Below are positions 13,776-21,566 of a DNA stretch of 27,437 nt, one piece after another; within the stretch, counting starts at the first letter, position 1; each line of letters starts with the position of its first letter. The position numbers and the translations under genes are program-made. Source of the DNA: an uncultured Ruminiclostridium sp. (lineage in GTDB: Bacteria; Bacillota; Clostridia; Oscillospirales; Ruminococcaceae); contig CAKSFR010000023.1 in the NCBI GenBank assembly GCA_934454635.1, forward strand, positions 1 through 27,437, read 5' to 3'. Under the pieces are notes generated by a model. The model worked only from the letters and a program-made list of their open reading frames with translations, was not told the origin of the DNA and ran no database searches.

Positions 13776-14402
13776 TCATTCTTCCACTCTTGCAATGCCG
13801 TTTTCGACGGTTATTTTTCCGTCGCAGAACAGCCGCACCGCCTGCGGGAGTATCTTCCATTCCGCCTGCTCCATAATGCGCTTCTGAAGCGTTTCGGGAG
13901 TATCTCCCTGCTCCACCGCGACCGCCTTTTGCAGGATTATCGGGCCTCCGTCGCATTCCTCGGTTACGAAATGCACGGTCGCGCCGCTCAGCTTAACGCC
14001 CTTTGCGAGTGCCGCTTCGTGGACGTGCAGCCCGTAAAAGCCTTTTCCGCAGAACGACGGGATAAGCGCGGGGTGAACGTTTATCATTTTATACGGGAAC
14101 GCGCGGCAGACCTGTTCATCGAGAATTGTCATAAATCCCGCGTAAACGACAAGGTCGGCGTTCTCCGCTTTAAGCGCCTCGCACATTGCCTTGCTGTAAG
14201 CGGCAACGTCCGCATAGTCCTTACGCGCGAGAACAAGCGTTTTTATCCCGTTGTTTTTCGCGCGTTCAAGCGCGTAGGCGTCAGGCTTTGAAGCGATAAC
14301 GCAGGTTATTTTTCCCGCGCCGAGTTCTCCGCGCTTTTCCGCGTCGATGAGCGCCTGTAAATTTGTTCCTCCGCCCGAAACAAGTACGACAATATTCTTC
14401 AT
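13776..14402 (-). CDS. purN: Phosphoribosylglycinamide formyltransferase
   Basis: The 208-residue folate-dependent GAR transformylase has the N-terminal nucleotide-binding motif VSGGGTNLQALID. The catalytic set is Asn108 and His110 (INVHPALIPSF) and Asp151 (EECDGGPI). It converts GAR to formyl-GAR. AAGGTGG lies just before the ATG and the purM stop codon is 9 nt upstream, so the genes are tightly coupled. Confidence 0.96.
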   Translation of the reverse strand: MKNIVVLVSGGGTNLQALIDAEKRGELGAGKITCVIASKPDAYALERAKNNGIKTLVLARKDYADVAAYSKAMCEALKAENADLVVYAGFMTILDEQVCRAFPYKMINVHPALIPSFCGKGFYGLHVHEAALAKGVKLSGATVHFVTEECDGGPIILQKAVAVEQGDTPETLQKRIMEQAEWKILPQAVRLFCDGKITVENGIARVEE

Positions 14403-14411
14403 GCCGCCACC

Positions 14412-15449
14412 TTATTCGATAACGATTCCGACGTTGCCCTTGCGGATAACACCGATCTCATAAGCGGGAACATTGTGCGCTTTAAGCGTTTCAATTGCCT
14501 TTTCCTTGTCCTTTGCGGGAACAACGACCGACATACCGATACCCATATTGAAAGTATTGTACATATCGTGCTCGGAAATTCCGCCCTTTTCCTGTAAATA
14601 TCTGAAAATATACGGAACCTCGTAGCTGTTCTTGTTTATTACAGCGGTGTATCCGTCGGGGATAGAGCGCGGGATATTTTCGTTGAAGCCGCCGCCCGTG
14701 ATATGGCTCACCGCCTTTACGTCAACCTTTTCGATAAGGTCGAGCAGAGGCTTTACATAAATTCTTGTAGGCGCGAGAAGGGTTTCGCCGAGCGTCCTGC
14801 CGTCGGGAAGCTTTTCCATAAGAACTTCGCGGCTGTTTATGTCGAAAACCTTTCTCACGAGGGAGAAGCCGTTCGAGTGAACGCCCGTCGAAGCGAGTCC
14901 GATTATAGCGTCGCCCTCCTCAACGGTCGAGTTGTCGATAATTTTCTTTTTATCGACAACTCCCGTGCAGTAGCCCGCGATATCATATTCGTCGTCGGGC
15001 ATCATGCCGGGGTGTTCGGCGGTTTCGCCGCCGATAAGCGCGCAGCCGGACTGAACGCAGCCCTCCGCAACGCCGCTTACGATCTCGGCGATCTTTTCGG
15101 GGATATTTCTTCCGCAGGCGATATAGTCGAGGAAGAAAAGCGGCTTCGCGCCGCAGCAGATAATGTCGTTCACGCACATTGCAACTGCGTCGATACCGAT
15201 AGTGTCGTGCTTATCGAGCAGGAAAGCGAGCTTCAGCTTCGTGCCTACGCCGTCCGTGCCCGAAACGAGGACAGGCTCTTCCATTCCCGCGATATCAAGC
15301 TGAAAAAGCCCGCCGAAGCCGCCTATTCCCGTAAGAACTCCGGGGATATTAGTGCGCTCAACGTGTTTTTTCATAAGCTTTACCGATTCATAGCCCGCGG
15401 TCACGTCAACGCCCGCCGCCTTATAGCTTTCCGAGAAACTGTTCTTCAT
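14412..15449 (-). CDS. purM: Phosphoribosylformylglycinamidine cyclo-ligase
   Basis: The 345-residue AIR synthetase has the characteristic [17 protein letters not shown] (from residue 60), [19 protein letters not shown] (from 91), [17 protein letters not shown] and [14 protein letters not shown]. It closes FGAM to AIR using ATP. The ATG follows ACGAAAGGAACTTTAAAAT. It lies 23 nt after purF and 9 nt before purN. FGAM synthetase (purL) is not in the window and must be elsewhere. Confidence 0.97.
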   Translation of the reverse strand: MKNSFSESYKAAGVDVTAGYESVKLMKKHVERTNIPGVLTGIGGFGGLFQLDIAGMEEPVLVSGTDGVGTKLKLAFLLDKHDTIGIDAVAMCVNDIICCGAKPLFFLDYIACGRNIPEKIAEIVSGVAEGCVQSGCALIGGETAEHPGMMPDDEYDIAGYCTGVVDKKKIIDNSTVEEGDAIIGLASTGVHSNGFSLVRKVFDINSREVLMEKLPDGRTLGETLLAPTRIYVKPLLDLIEKVDVKAVSHITGGGFNENIPRSIPDGYTAVINKNSYEVPYIFRYLQEKGGISEHDMYNTFNMGIGMSVVVPAKDKEKAIETLKAHNVPAYEIGVIRKGNVGIVIE

Positions 15450-15472
15450 ATTTTAAAGTTCCTTTCGTGTAA

Positions 15473-16894
15473 TTATTCTTCGCCGTTCCAGCAGTAGGTG
15501 CAGAGCTTTTCGCCGGGAAGTCCGATAGCACGGATAGTTCCGGGCAGAGATTGAAATTCGAGAGAAGTGAGCTTTAAGCGGCGACATATCTCGTCGCGGA
15601 GAAGTCTTCCGCGCTCGGTTTCGGAATTTGAGTATTCCTCGATATATTTCGCGCCGTTTTCGCCCTCGTTTTCAAAGATTATGCGGCGAGCGATAAGCTC
15701 CATTTCGGAGGTGCTGCGCGAAAAGTTCAGGTATTTGCAGCCGTACATTATCGGCGGACAGGCAGAGCGCATATGCACCTCCCTTGCGCCGTTTTCGTAG
15801 AGAAATTCTACCGTTTCGCGCATCTGCGTGCCTCTTACGATACTGTCGTCAACGAACAGCAGCCGCTTTCCCTCGATAAGCTCATGCACGGGGATAAGCT
15901 TCATTTTCGCGACCTGATTGCGCATGGACTGGTTCTGCGGCATAAAGCTGCGCGGCCATGTGGGAGTGTACTTTATAAAAGGACGTGCGAACGGTATCCC
16001 GCTGCGGTTTGCATAGCCTATGGCGTGCGGCGTTCCCGAATCGGGTATCCCGCAGATATAGTCCACGTCGGGCAGACGTCCGTTTTTCATGTCCGTTTCC
16101 GCCATTATTTCGCCGTTTCTTGTGCGCATGGCTTCAACCGTTACGCCCTCATAGACTGCCGTCGGATAGCCGTAATACGTCCACATAAAGGAGCATATCT
16201 TCATCTTGTCGGTTCCCTCTGCGAGAACGCGGCATTCGTCCGGGGTCAGCATAACGATTTCGCCCGCTTTAAGCTCCTTGTATGTAGAATAGCCGAGCTT
16301 CTGGTACGCAAACGATTCAAGCGAAAGGCAGTAGCCGTCGTCCCGCTTACCGATAAGTATCGGCAGACGGCCGTTCTTGTCGCGTGCGGCGATTATACCG
16401 TCCTTTGTGAGAATAACGAGCGACATTGTGCCCTCGATCTTCTCCTGCGCATAGCGTATGCCCTCGGTAAAATCGTTTTTCTGCGCAATGAGCGCGCCGA
16501 TAAGCGCACCCGAATTTATGCTTCCGCTGGTCATTGCCTCAAAGTTCGCGCAGCCGCCGTCAAGCAGCTCCTCTGAAAGCTCGTCCGCGTTGCGGATAAT
16601 GCCCACGCTGCAAATCGCGTAAAGCCCGAGCCTTGACGTAACGAGTATCGGCTGCGGGTCGGTATCGCTTATGCAGCCGATGCAAAGTCCGCCGCGCATA
16701 GAGGACGCGTCTTTTTCAAACTTTGTGCGGAAGGGAGAGTTTTCAATGCTGTGAATGCTTCTCTGGAAGCCGACCTCGGGCGCGTACGCCGCCATTCCTC
16801 CGCGGCGCGTTCCGAGGTGCGAGTGATAGTCTGTTCCGAAAAATACGTCGGTTATGCAGTCGTTTTTAGAGGCTGCTCCGAAAAAACCGCCCAT
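15473..16894 (-). CDS. purF: Divergent amidophosphoribosyltransferase lacking the glutaminase Cys
   Basis: The 473-residue protein has the PurF layout: a glutaminase-like domain (1-230) and a phosphoribosyltransferase domain with the PRPP loop LLFVDDSIVRGTQ (345-357) and IPDSGTPHAIGYA. Cysteines at the expected iron-sulfur ligand positions are present (Cys234, Cys386, Cys465, Cys468). The N-terminus, however, reads MGGFFGAAS where PurF normally has Cys-Gly-x-Phe-Gly, so Gly2 replaces the nucleophile. The usual RGQESAGI is replaced by TRRGGMAAY. The KNRYVGRTFI segment is KYTPTWPRSFM here. It may use free ammonia, receive ammonia from a partner, or be regulatory. Its position in the operon argues for the committed step. 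AAAGGATTG precedes the ATG. Confidence 0.85.
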   Translation of the reverse strand: MGGFFGAASKNDCITDVFFGTDYHSHLGTRRGGMAAYAPEVGFQRSIHSIENSPFRTKFEKDASSMRGGLCIGCISDTDPQPILVTSRLGLYAICSVGIIRNADELSEELLDGGCANFEAMTSGSINSGALIGALIAQKNDFTEGIRYAQEKIEGTMSLVILTKDGIIAARDKNGRLPILIGKRDDGYCLSLESFAYQKLGYSTYKELKAGEIVMLTPDECRVLAEGTDKMKICSFMWTYYGYPTAVYEGVTVEAMRTRNGEIMAETDMKNGRLPDVDYICGIPDSGTPHAIGYANRSGIPFARPFIKYTPTWPRSFMPQNQSMRNQVAKMKLIPVHELIEGKRLLFVDDSIVRGTQMRETVEFLYENGAREVHMRSACPPIMYGCKYLNFSRSTSEMELIARRIIFENEGENGAKYIEEYSNSETERGRLLRDEICRRLKLTSLEFQSLPGTIRAIGLPGEKLCTYCWNGEE

Positions 16895-16932
16895 TTAATT
16901 CAATCCTTTCCCGGGAAGTTGTGGAAACGCAA

Positions 16933-17640
16933 TTATTCGCCGAGAACGCGCTTCATCATCTCGTTGTAAGCGTCCTCAACGCCGCCCATATCTCTGCGGA
17001 AGCGGTCCTTGTCCAGCTTTTCGTGGGTCTTGGAATCCCAGAAACGGCAGGTGTCGGGGCTTATTTCGTCCGCGAGAATAATCTGACCGTGGAAGCGTCC
17101 GAATTCGATTTTGAAGTCGATGAGGTCAACGCCGAGATTCTTGAAAAATCCGAGCATAAATTCGTTTACCTTAAAGGCGTACTTTGTGATCGCTTCAATT
17201 TCTTCCTTTGTGGCAAGTCCCAGACCGAGAGCGTAGTAATCGTTGATGAACGGGTCGCCGAGGTCGTCGTTCTTGTAGCTGAATTCAAGCGTCGGCTGCT
17301 TCAGGGGAGTTCCCTCCTCAATACCGAGCTTTTTGGAGAAGCTGCCCGCAGCAACATTTCTTATGATGACCTCAAGCGGAACTATCTCGACCTTTTTAAC
17401 AACGGTCTCGCGATCGTTAAGCTCTTCTACGAAGTGCGTCGGAACGCCCTCTTTTTCGAGCAGCTTGAACATATAGTTCGTCATGCGGTTGTTTATTGCG
17501 CCTTTTCCGCTTATCGTGCCTTTCTTTAAGCCGTTAAAAGCGGTCGCGTCGTCCTTATAGGACACGATTACATAATCGGGGTTCTCTGTCGCGAAAACCT
17601 TCTTTGCCTTTCCTTCGTAAAGCTGTTCCTTTTTTTCCAT
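16933..17640 (-). CDS. purC: Phosphoribosylaminoimidazole-succinocarboxamide synthase
   Basis: The 235-residue SAICAR synthetase is of bacterial single-domain length. Motifs are [10 protein letters not shown] near the N-terminus, [27 protein letters not shown] and [14 protein letters not shown]. It joins aspartate to CAIR using ATP. ACGAAAGGAAG precedes the ATG. It lies 27 nt downstream of purE. No purK or purB is present in the window. Confidence 0.97.
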   Translation of the reverse strand: MEKKEQLYEGKAKKVFATENPDYVIVSYKDDATAFNGLKKGTISGKGAINNRMTNYMFKLLEKEGVPTHFVEELNDRETVVKKVEIVPLEVIIRNVAAGSFSKKLGIEEGTPLKQPTLEFSYKNDDLGDPFINDYYALGLGLATKEEIEAITKYAFKVNEFMLGFFKNLGVDLIDFKIEFGRFHGQIILADEISPDTCRFWDSKTHEKLDKDRFRRDMGGVEDAYNEMMKRVLGE

Positions 17641-17667
17641 GATAAAAACTTCCTTTCGTTTATTCAG

Positions 17668-18165
17668 TCATATTTCCTTGGCAGTTTCCTGCATTTTTGC
17701 TTCGGCAGCGAGATTTTTTTGGTGCTGCACTTCTTTAAAATCCGCAATTTTACGGGCAAGCTCGTCGTCGCCGACTGCGAGGATCTGAGCCGCGAGATAG
17801 CCCGCGTTCGCCGCGCAGTCGATACCTACGCAGGCAACAGGCACTCCGGGCGGCATCATTACCGAGGAAAGAAGCGCGTCCATTCCGTCGAGAGCCTTTG
17901 CCTTTACGGGAAGCGCGATAACCGGAAGCGTCGTGTTTGCCGCGAGCGCGCCCGCGAGGTGCGCAGCCATTCCCGCCGCGCCGATAAGCACGCCGAAGCC
18001 GTTTTTGCGGGCATTTTTCGCAAATTCGGCAGCTTCCGCAGGCGAACGGTGAGCGGACATCACATGAAGCTCAAAGGGTATCCCGAACTCCTTGCAGGCT
18101 TCCGCCGCTTTTCTTACAACGGGCAGGTCGCTGTCGCTGCCCATGATTATGCCGACTTTTTTCAT
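17668..18165 (-). CDS. purE: N5-carboxyaminoimidazole ribonucleotide mutase
   Basis: The 165-residue protein begins MKKVGIIMGSDSDLPVV and has MSAHRSPAEA (residues 36-45) and GAAGMAAHLAGALAA, the PurE signatures. It makes CAIR for purC. It is the first enzyme gene of the operon. The start at 18165 is set by GAAAGGAAACAGGTT; an in-frame ATG eight codons upstream overlaps this site. A terminator and a leader ORF lie upstream, so purE and everything after it depend on terminator readthrough. Confidence 0.96.
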   Translation of the reverse strand: MKKVGIIMGSDSDLPVVRKAAEACKEFGIPFELHVMSAHRSPAEAAEFAKNARKNGFGVLIGAAGMAAHLAGALAANTTLPVIALPVKAKALDGMDALLSSVMMPPGVPVACVGIDCAANAGYLAAQILAVGDDELARKIADFKEVQHQKNLAAEAKMQETAKEI

Positions 18166-18189
18166 AACCTGTTTCCTTTCTGCAACCAA

Positions 18190-18221
18190 AAATAAAAAGG
18201 CTGTGCGGGTATCGTACAGCC
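18190..18221 (-). terminator. Intrinsic terminator in the pur operon leader
   Basis: On the minus strand GGCTGT (loop with a short CG/CG helix) ACAGCC is followed by TTTTTATTTTT. It lies 4 nt after the leader ORF stop codon and 25 nt before purE. A stretch GGTAT in the leader ORF can pair with ATACC in the terminator loop, giving a possible alternative fold. Confidence 0.8.
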
Positions 18222-18225
18222 GTTT

Positions 18226-18291
18226 TTATGCAATTTTGGGCATACCGAGGCGCAAATCCACACACGTCGCGAGTGATATTGCTGACGTCAT
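18226..18291 (-). CDS. Putative pur operon leader peptide, 21 residues
   Basis: The ORF begins MTSAISLATC and ends LGMPKIA. It has the strongest ribosome binding site of the region (GGAGGTGAG, well spaced), much better than many enzymes here. It sits between the operon promoter and a terminator whose stem begins 4 nt after the stop codon, so a ribosome near the stop would cover the terminator's 5' arm. The ribosome binding region (GAGG and GCGCA) can also pair with TGCGC-CTC inside the ORF. These features suggest translation-linked attenuation. No run of control codons is obvious, so the signal is unknown. It could instead be a functional micropeptide. Confidence 0.6.
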   Translation of the reverse strand: MTSAISLATCVDLRLGMPKIA

Positions 18292-18376
18292 TGCGCTCAC
18301 CTCCGATATACCATATAATATATGCGTGAAATCTCCGCGGAAAATCAGTTCCGAAAAAGAGAGAAATCATATATTT

Positions 18377-18405
18377 ATTGTACAATATTTCCAAGGCAAA
18401 TTCAA
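18377..18405 (-). promoter_or_regulatory. Promoter of the pur operon
   Basis: On the minus strand the -35 box is TTGAAT (18400-18405), the spacer is 17 bp and the -10 box is TACAAT (18377-18382). Start is expected near 18370, giving a leader of about 200 nt. No PurR box pair or guanine-riboswitch consensus was recognised. Confidence 0.75.
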
Positions 18406-18624
18406 GCGTTTTTCTGAATTTTTTTTGACAGTTTTTTCGGATATTGCTGCGGTAAAACGGTGATATTGCACAAGCGCAAAGCGGACAGCGGTATGCCGAA
18501 TCGCTGTCGTTGCTTAATTTACGCCCGTTTTTGAAGCGAATTTTGATTTTCTTTACCTAAACCCGCAGGTAATTAAGTTACATTTTAGGTACAATTTTAA
18601 CAAACGCGGGTTGTTTTTTTACTG

Positions 18625-18638
18625 AGTAATCGTTTACA
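18625..18638. promoter_or_regulatory. cre/LacI-type operator, upstream copy
   Basis: The reverse complement TGTAAACGATTACT matches the catabolite-response consensus TGWAANCGNTNWCA at 13 of 14 positions. It lies about 280 bp upstream of the importer promoter and 250 bp upstream of the pur promoter. Confidence 0.55.
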
Positions 18639-18866
18639 TAAACAAGATTTTTCAATTCGTCATTTTGCACAATAACATTTCACAATTCAGGTCGAAAAAA
18701 GTCTGATTTTTAAAAAAACACAGCATTTGGCAAAGAATTTATGAAAACAATTACACCCGCATATTTCCGTCAACAAAGCGGCTTAAAATGTTTTTTTGAA
18801 GTGAAAGCGCAATATGTTTCACATAAGATTGTCATTTTCACCAAAATTTCAAAAACAAGTGCGAAA

Positions 18867-18880
18867 TGTAAACGTTTCCC
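18867..18880 (+). promoter_or_regulatory. cre/LacI-type operator, promoter-proximal copy
   Basis: TGTAAACGTTTCCC matches the cre consensus TGWAANCGNTNWCA at 12 of 14 positions. It ends 33 bp before the -35 box. Binding by CcpA or a sugar-specific LacI-family regulator would fit control of a carbohydrate importer. Confidence 0.55.
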
Positions 18881-18913
18881 GAGATTTGTTGAAAAAATTT
18901 TTAAAAAAAAGAC

Positions 18914-18942
18914 TTGCAAAAGGCGAAAAATTGTGATATAGT
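18914..18942 (+). promoter_or_regulatory. Promoter of the sugar ABC importer
   Basis: The -35 box is TTGCAA (18914-18919), the spacer is 17 bp and the -10 box is TATAGT (18937-18942), with a TG just upstream of the -10. Start is expected near 18949, about 118 nt before the first gene. Confidence 0.75.
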
Positions 18943-19066
18943 TACAAATGTAAATTGCAAGGCTATGATATTCCCGTGCGCAATGCACCGATTATTTATT
19001 GTCTGAGCAATTCAAATTCAATCACGGTTTTTAAAAAACCACGACAATTTTTGGAGGAAAAAAGGT

Positions 19067-20464
19067 ATGAAGAAAAGAATTCTGACAACGCTTTTAGCGT
19101 CGGCAATGATTCTCTCTATCGCAGGCTGTAACAACCAGCCCGCAGAAACAACCACAACAACAAAGGCTCCCGAAGCTCCTGCTAACAACGCAACTGACGC
19201 TCCCGAGACAGACGCTCCCGAAACAGACGCTCCCGCTTCTGACGCTGAAGAAGGCGCAACATTAAGCATTCTTACTTGGAACGGTAACTCCGATACAACT
19301 AAGATGGTTGACTTCTTCCTCAAGACCAAGGGCTACGATGAGTCCAAGGTTACAATCGTAGGCGTTGGCGACAACGGTGAAGGCGCTCGCGACGGTTACA
19401 AGCAGTACTTAATGGGCGACGGCGACGCTGACCTTATGATCTTCGACGCTGACTGGGTAACAGAATACATCAACGATGATTCTTTAACAGCTCCCTACTC
19501 CACAATCGGCTTAGCAAAGACCGACTTCCCGGATTCTTTCGCTTACACACTCGCTTACGGCACAACAGCTTCCGGCGAATTTAAGGCTAACTCCTTCCAG
19601 GCTTGCCCCGGCGGATTTGTTTACAGAGCTGACCTCGCTGAACAGTACCTCGGCGTTAAGTCTCCTGAAGAAATGCAGGAACTCGTTAAGGATTGGGATA
19701 CTTTCCAGGAAACAGGCGCTAAGCTCTACGAAGTTTCCGGCGGAAAGACTTCTCTCCAGTCCACAGAAGGCGGTCTCTGGCAGGTATTCCAGTCCAACAG
19801 AAGCCAGGCTTGGGTTGTTGACGGCAAGCTCGTTATGGACAACGCTGCTGACTTCTATGATATCGCAAAGAACATGAAGGACAATCACTCTTTAGGTATG
19901 TTCCCGCAGTGGGATAACGCTTGGTACGCTTCCGTCCTCGATGGTTCCGCTCTCGGCGACTTCGTTCCTACTTGGGGTCTTACCACAAACGAAGGCTCTA
20001 TCCTCTTCAACTTCACTGAAGGTAAGGAAGAAAACGGCGCTAACATGGCAATCTGCGAAGGACCTACAGGTTGGTTCTGGGGCGGTTCCTACATGGGCGT
20101 TTCCACAAAGTGCGACAACCCGACTCTCGCTAAGGAATTTATCGAATTCTACTGCAAGAACGCTGACACTATGAAGGCTTATGCTCAGGAAACAGGCGAC
20201 TTCATGAACAGCCAGGTTGTTATGAGCGATCTTACTGCTAACAACGTTCTCCTCAACGGTCAGAACCACTACGAAGTTCTTTCCAAGGTTCTTGGCAAGC
20301 TCGACCTCGAAGGCAAGATCACTGCTTACGACTCCATCATCAAGGGCAAGTTCAATGATTCCGTAAACGGCTACCTCGATGGCACATACGCTACAAAGGA
20401 TGCCGCTATCAACGCATTCAAGGATGCTGTTGCAGCTGCATACCCCGACTTAATCATTGAATAA
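19067..20464 (+). CDS. ABC sugar transporter substrate-binding lipoprotein
   Basis: The 465-residue protein has a lipoprotein signal peptide ending in the lipobox LSIAGC (Cys21). A low-complexity linker follows (residues about 23-62, with TTTTT and repeated DAPET), tethering the binding domain to the membrane. The mature domain starts ATLSILTWNGNSDTT and is of CUT1 (family 1) solute-binding type, with GPTGWFWGGSYMGVS near the end. Codon choice is strongly biased (GCT, CTC, TCC, AAC), as in highly expressed genes. GGAGG lies 10 nt before the ATG. It heads an operon with two permeases. The sugar is not identifiable from sequence. Confidence 0.92.
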   Translation: MKKRILTTLLASAMILSIAGCNNQPAETTTTTKAPEAPANNATDAPETDAPETDAPASDAEEGATLSILTWNGNSDTTKMVDFFLKTKGYDESKVTIVGVGDNGEGARDGYKQYLMGDGDADLMIFDADWVTEYINDDSLTAPYSTIGLAKTDFPDSFAYTLAYGTTASGEFKANSFQACPGGFVYRADLAEQYLGVKSPEEMQELVKDWDTFQETGAKLYEVSGGKTSLQSTEGGLWQVFQSNRSQAWVVDGKLVMDNAADFYDIAKNMKDNHSLGMFPQWDNAWYASVLDGSALGDFVPTWGLTTNEGSILFNFTEGKEENGANMAICEGPTGWFWGGSYMGVSTKCDNPTLAKEFIEFYCKNADTMKAYAQETGDFMNSQVVMSDLTANNVLLNGQNHYEVLSKVLGKLDLEGKITAYDSIIKGKFNDSVNGYLDGTYATKDAAINAFKDAVAAAYPDLIIE

Positions 20465-20498
20465 TTTTAACTCTTAAAAAAGTTAATACAGCACAATC

Positions 20499-20550
20499 CA
20501 ATATACTGCTTATGGGCTTCGGCCCATAAGAGTATATTGTGATTTTTTAT
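20499..20550 (+). terminator. Strong intercistronic hairpin after the binding-protein gene
   Basis: An 18-bp stem with one bulged base (20499-20517 with 20522-20539) is closed by a TTCG tetraloop. TGATTTTTTATT follows. It probably acts as a partial terminator and 3' stabiliser, giving excess binding protein over permeases, a common arrangement in binding-protein operons. Confidence 0.85.
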
Positions 20551-20582
20551 TGAGATTATTTGAAATTGAAAGGGTGTGCATT

Positions 20583-21551
20583 ATGCAGGCAACGTCCGCA
20601 AAAAGACGCAAGATGGTCAGTTATGCAAAGTACGGCTACATATTTATTGCGCCGTTTTTCCTTGCATATGCATTTTTCATGATTTATCCTCTGATTAACA
20701 CTTTCGTGCTCAGCTTTAAGGGCAACGGCGCAAATGCTGATCAGTGGGTAGGTTTACAGAACTTCCAGTATCTGCTTTTTGGCGGTGAAGCCCGTGCGGC
20801 TCAGGCTATCAACAAGGAGTTTATGTCCTCCTTGGGCAACACGTTCATTTTGTGGATCGGAAACTTTATCGTTCAGATTATTCTTTCGCTGCTTCTGGCA
20901 GTTTGGTTCTCTGACGTAAGAATCAAAATTAAGGGCACAGGCTTCTTTAAGGTAGTAATGTATTTACCTAACATTATTACTGCTGCGTCCGTTGCCGGTA
21001 TGTTCCTGATGCTGTTCGGTAACTCAAAGTACGGTGCCGTTAACTCGCTGTTCTTGAATATGGAATGGTTCCTTGAAGCGTTCCCGTTTATTAACGACGT
21101 ATGGTCGTCCCGTATCCTTGTAATGTTTATCCAGTCATGGATGTGGTTCGGTAACACGATGCTGCTTCTCATGTCGGGTATCTTCGGAATTGACCCTTCA
21201 ATTTACGAAGCGGCAGATATCGACGGTTCAAGCGGTGCAAATACTTTCTTCAGAATTACAATGCCGATCTTAAAGCCCATCTTCATTTATGTATTTATTA
21301 CGTCTATGATAGGCGGCTTGCAGATGTTTGATATTCCTTACCTTCTCCACGAAGGAAGAACTATCAGACCTTCTCTTGAAACAGGTGCGGTATTTATCTA
21401 TCAGTACTTCCACCAGACCAGCCCGAACTACGGTTATTCGGCTGCGGCTTCCGTAATACTCTTTATAATTACGGGCGTCCTCGGAATCTTCGTTTACAGG
21501 TTCAACACCGACTCGACTGCGCCTAAGAAAAAGCGCAAGACAGCAAAGTAA
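20583..21551 (+). CDS. ABC sugar transporter permease, MalF/UgpA type
   Basis: The 322-residue membrane protein has six predicted segments. The EAA loop near residues 216-235 reads YEAADIDGSSGANTFFRITM and contacts the ATPase. MalF-type features include FIAPFFLAYAFFMIYPL at the N-terminus. The ATG at 20583 follows GAAAGGGTG; an in-frame TTG 11 codons upstream overlaps that site. The gene is followed after 15 nt by the second permease. No ATP-binding gene is present, so a shared MsmK-like ATPase encoded elsewhere is expected. Confidence 0.93.
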   Translation: MQATSAKRRKMVSYAKYGYIFIAPFFLAYAFFMIYPLINTFVLSFKGNGANADQWVGLQNFQYLLFGGEARAAQAINKEFMSSLGNTFILWIGNFIVQIILSLLLAVWFSDVRIKIKGTGFFKVVMYLPNIITAASVAGMFLMLFGNSKYGAVNSLFLNMEWFLEAFPFINDVWSSRILVMFIQSWMWFGNTMLLLMSGIFGIDPSIYEAADIDGSSGANTFFRITMPILKPIFIYVFITSMIGGLQMFDIPYLLHEGRTIRPSLETGAVFIYQYFHQTSPNYGYSAAASVILFIITGVLGIFVYRFNTDSTAPKKKRKTAK

Positions 21552-21566
21552 GGGGGCAGGGAATAA

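Larger units (their letters stand above)
18406..19066. other. Divergent intergenic region between pur and sugar ABC operons
   Basis: There is no convincing gene. It is strongly AT-rich and holds two cre/LacI-like operators, the importer promoter, and an inverted repeat TACCTAAA/TTTAGGTA (about 18554-18591). AACCCGC (18560-18566) and GCGGGTT (18606-18612) form another inverted repeat followed by a GTTTTTTT tract, so a small terminated RNA is possible. The 5' leader of the binding-protein mRNA has a small stem GGTTTT/AAAACC near 19026-19040. Confidence 0.55.

Noticed and set aside
18226..18405. Guanine or other purine riboswitch in the pur leader
   Set aside because: The conserved three-way junction core sequences of the purine riboswitch were not found. 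The leader instead holds a small ORF and a terminator.
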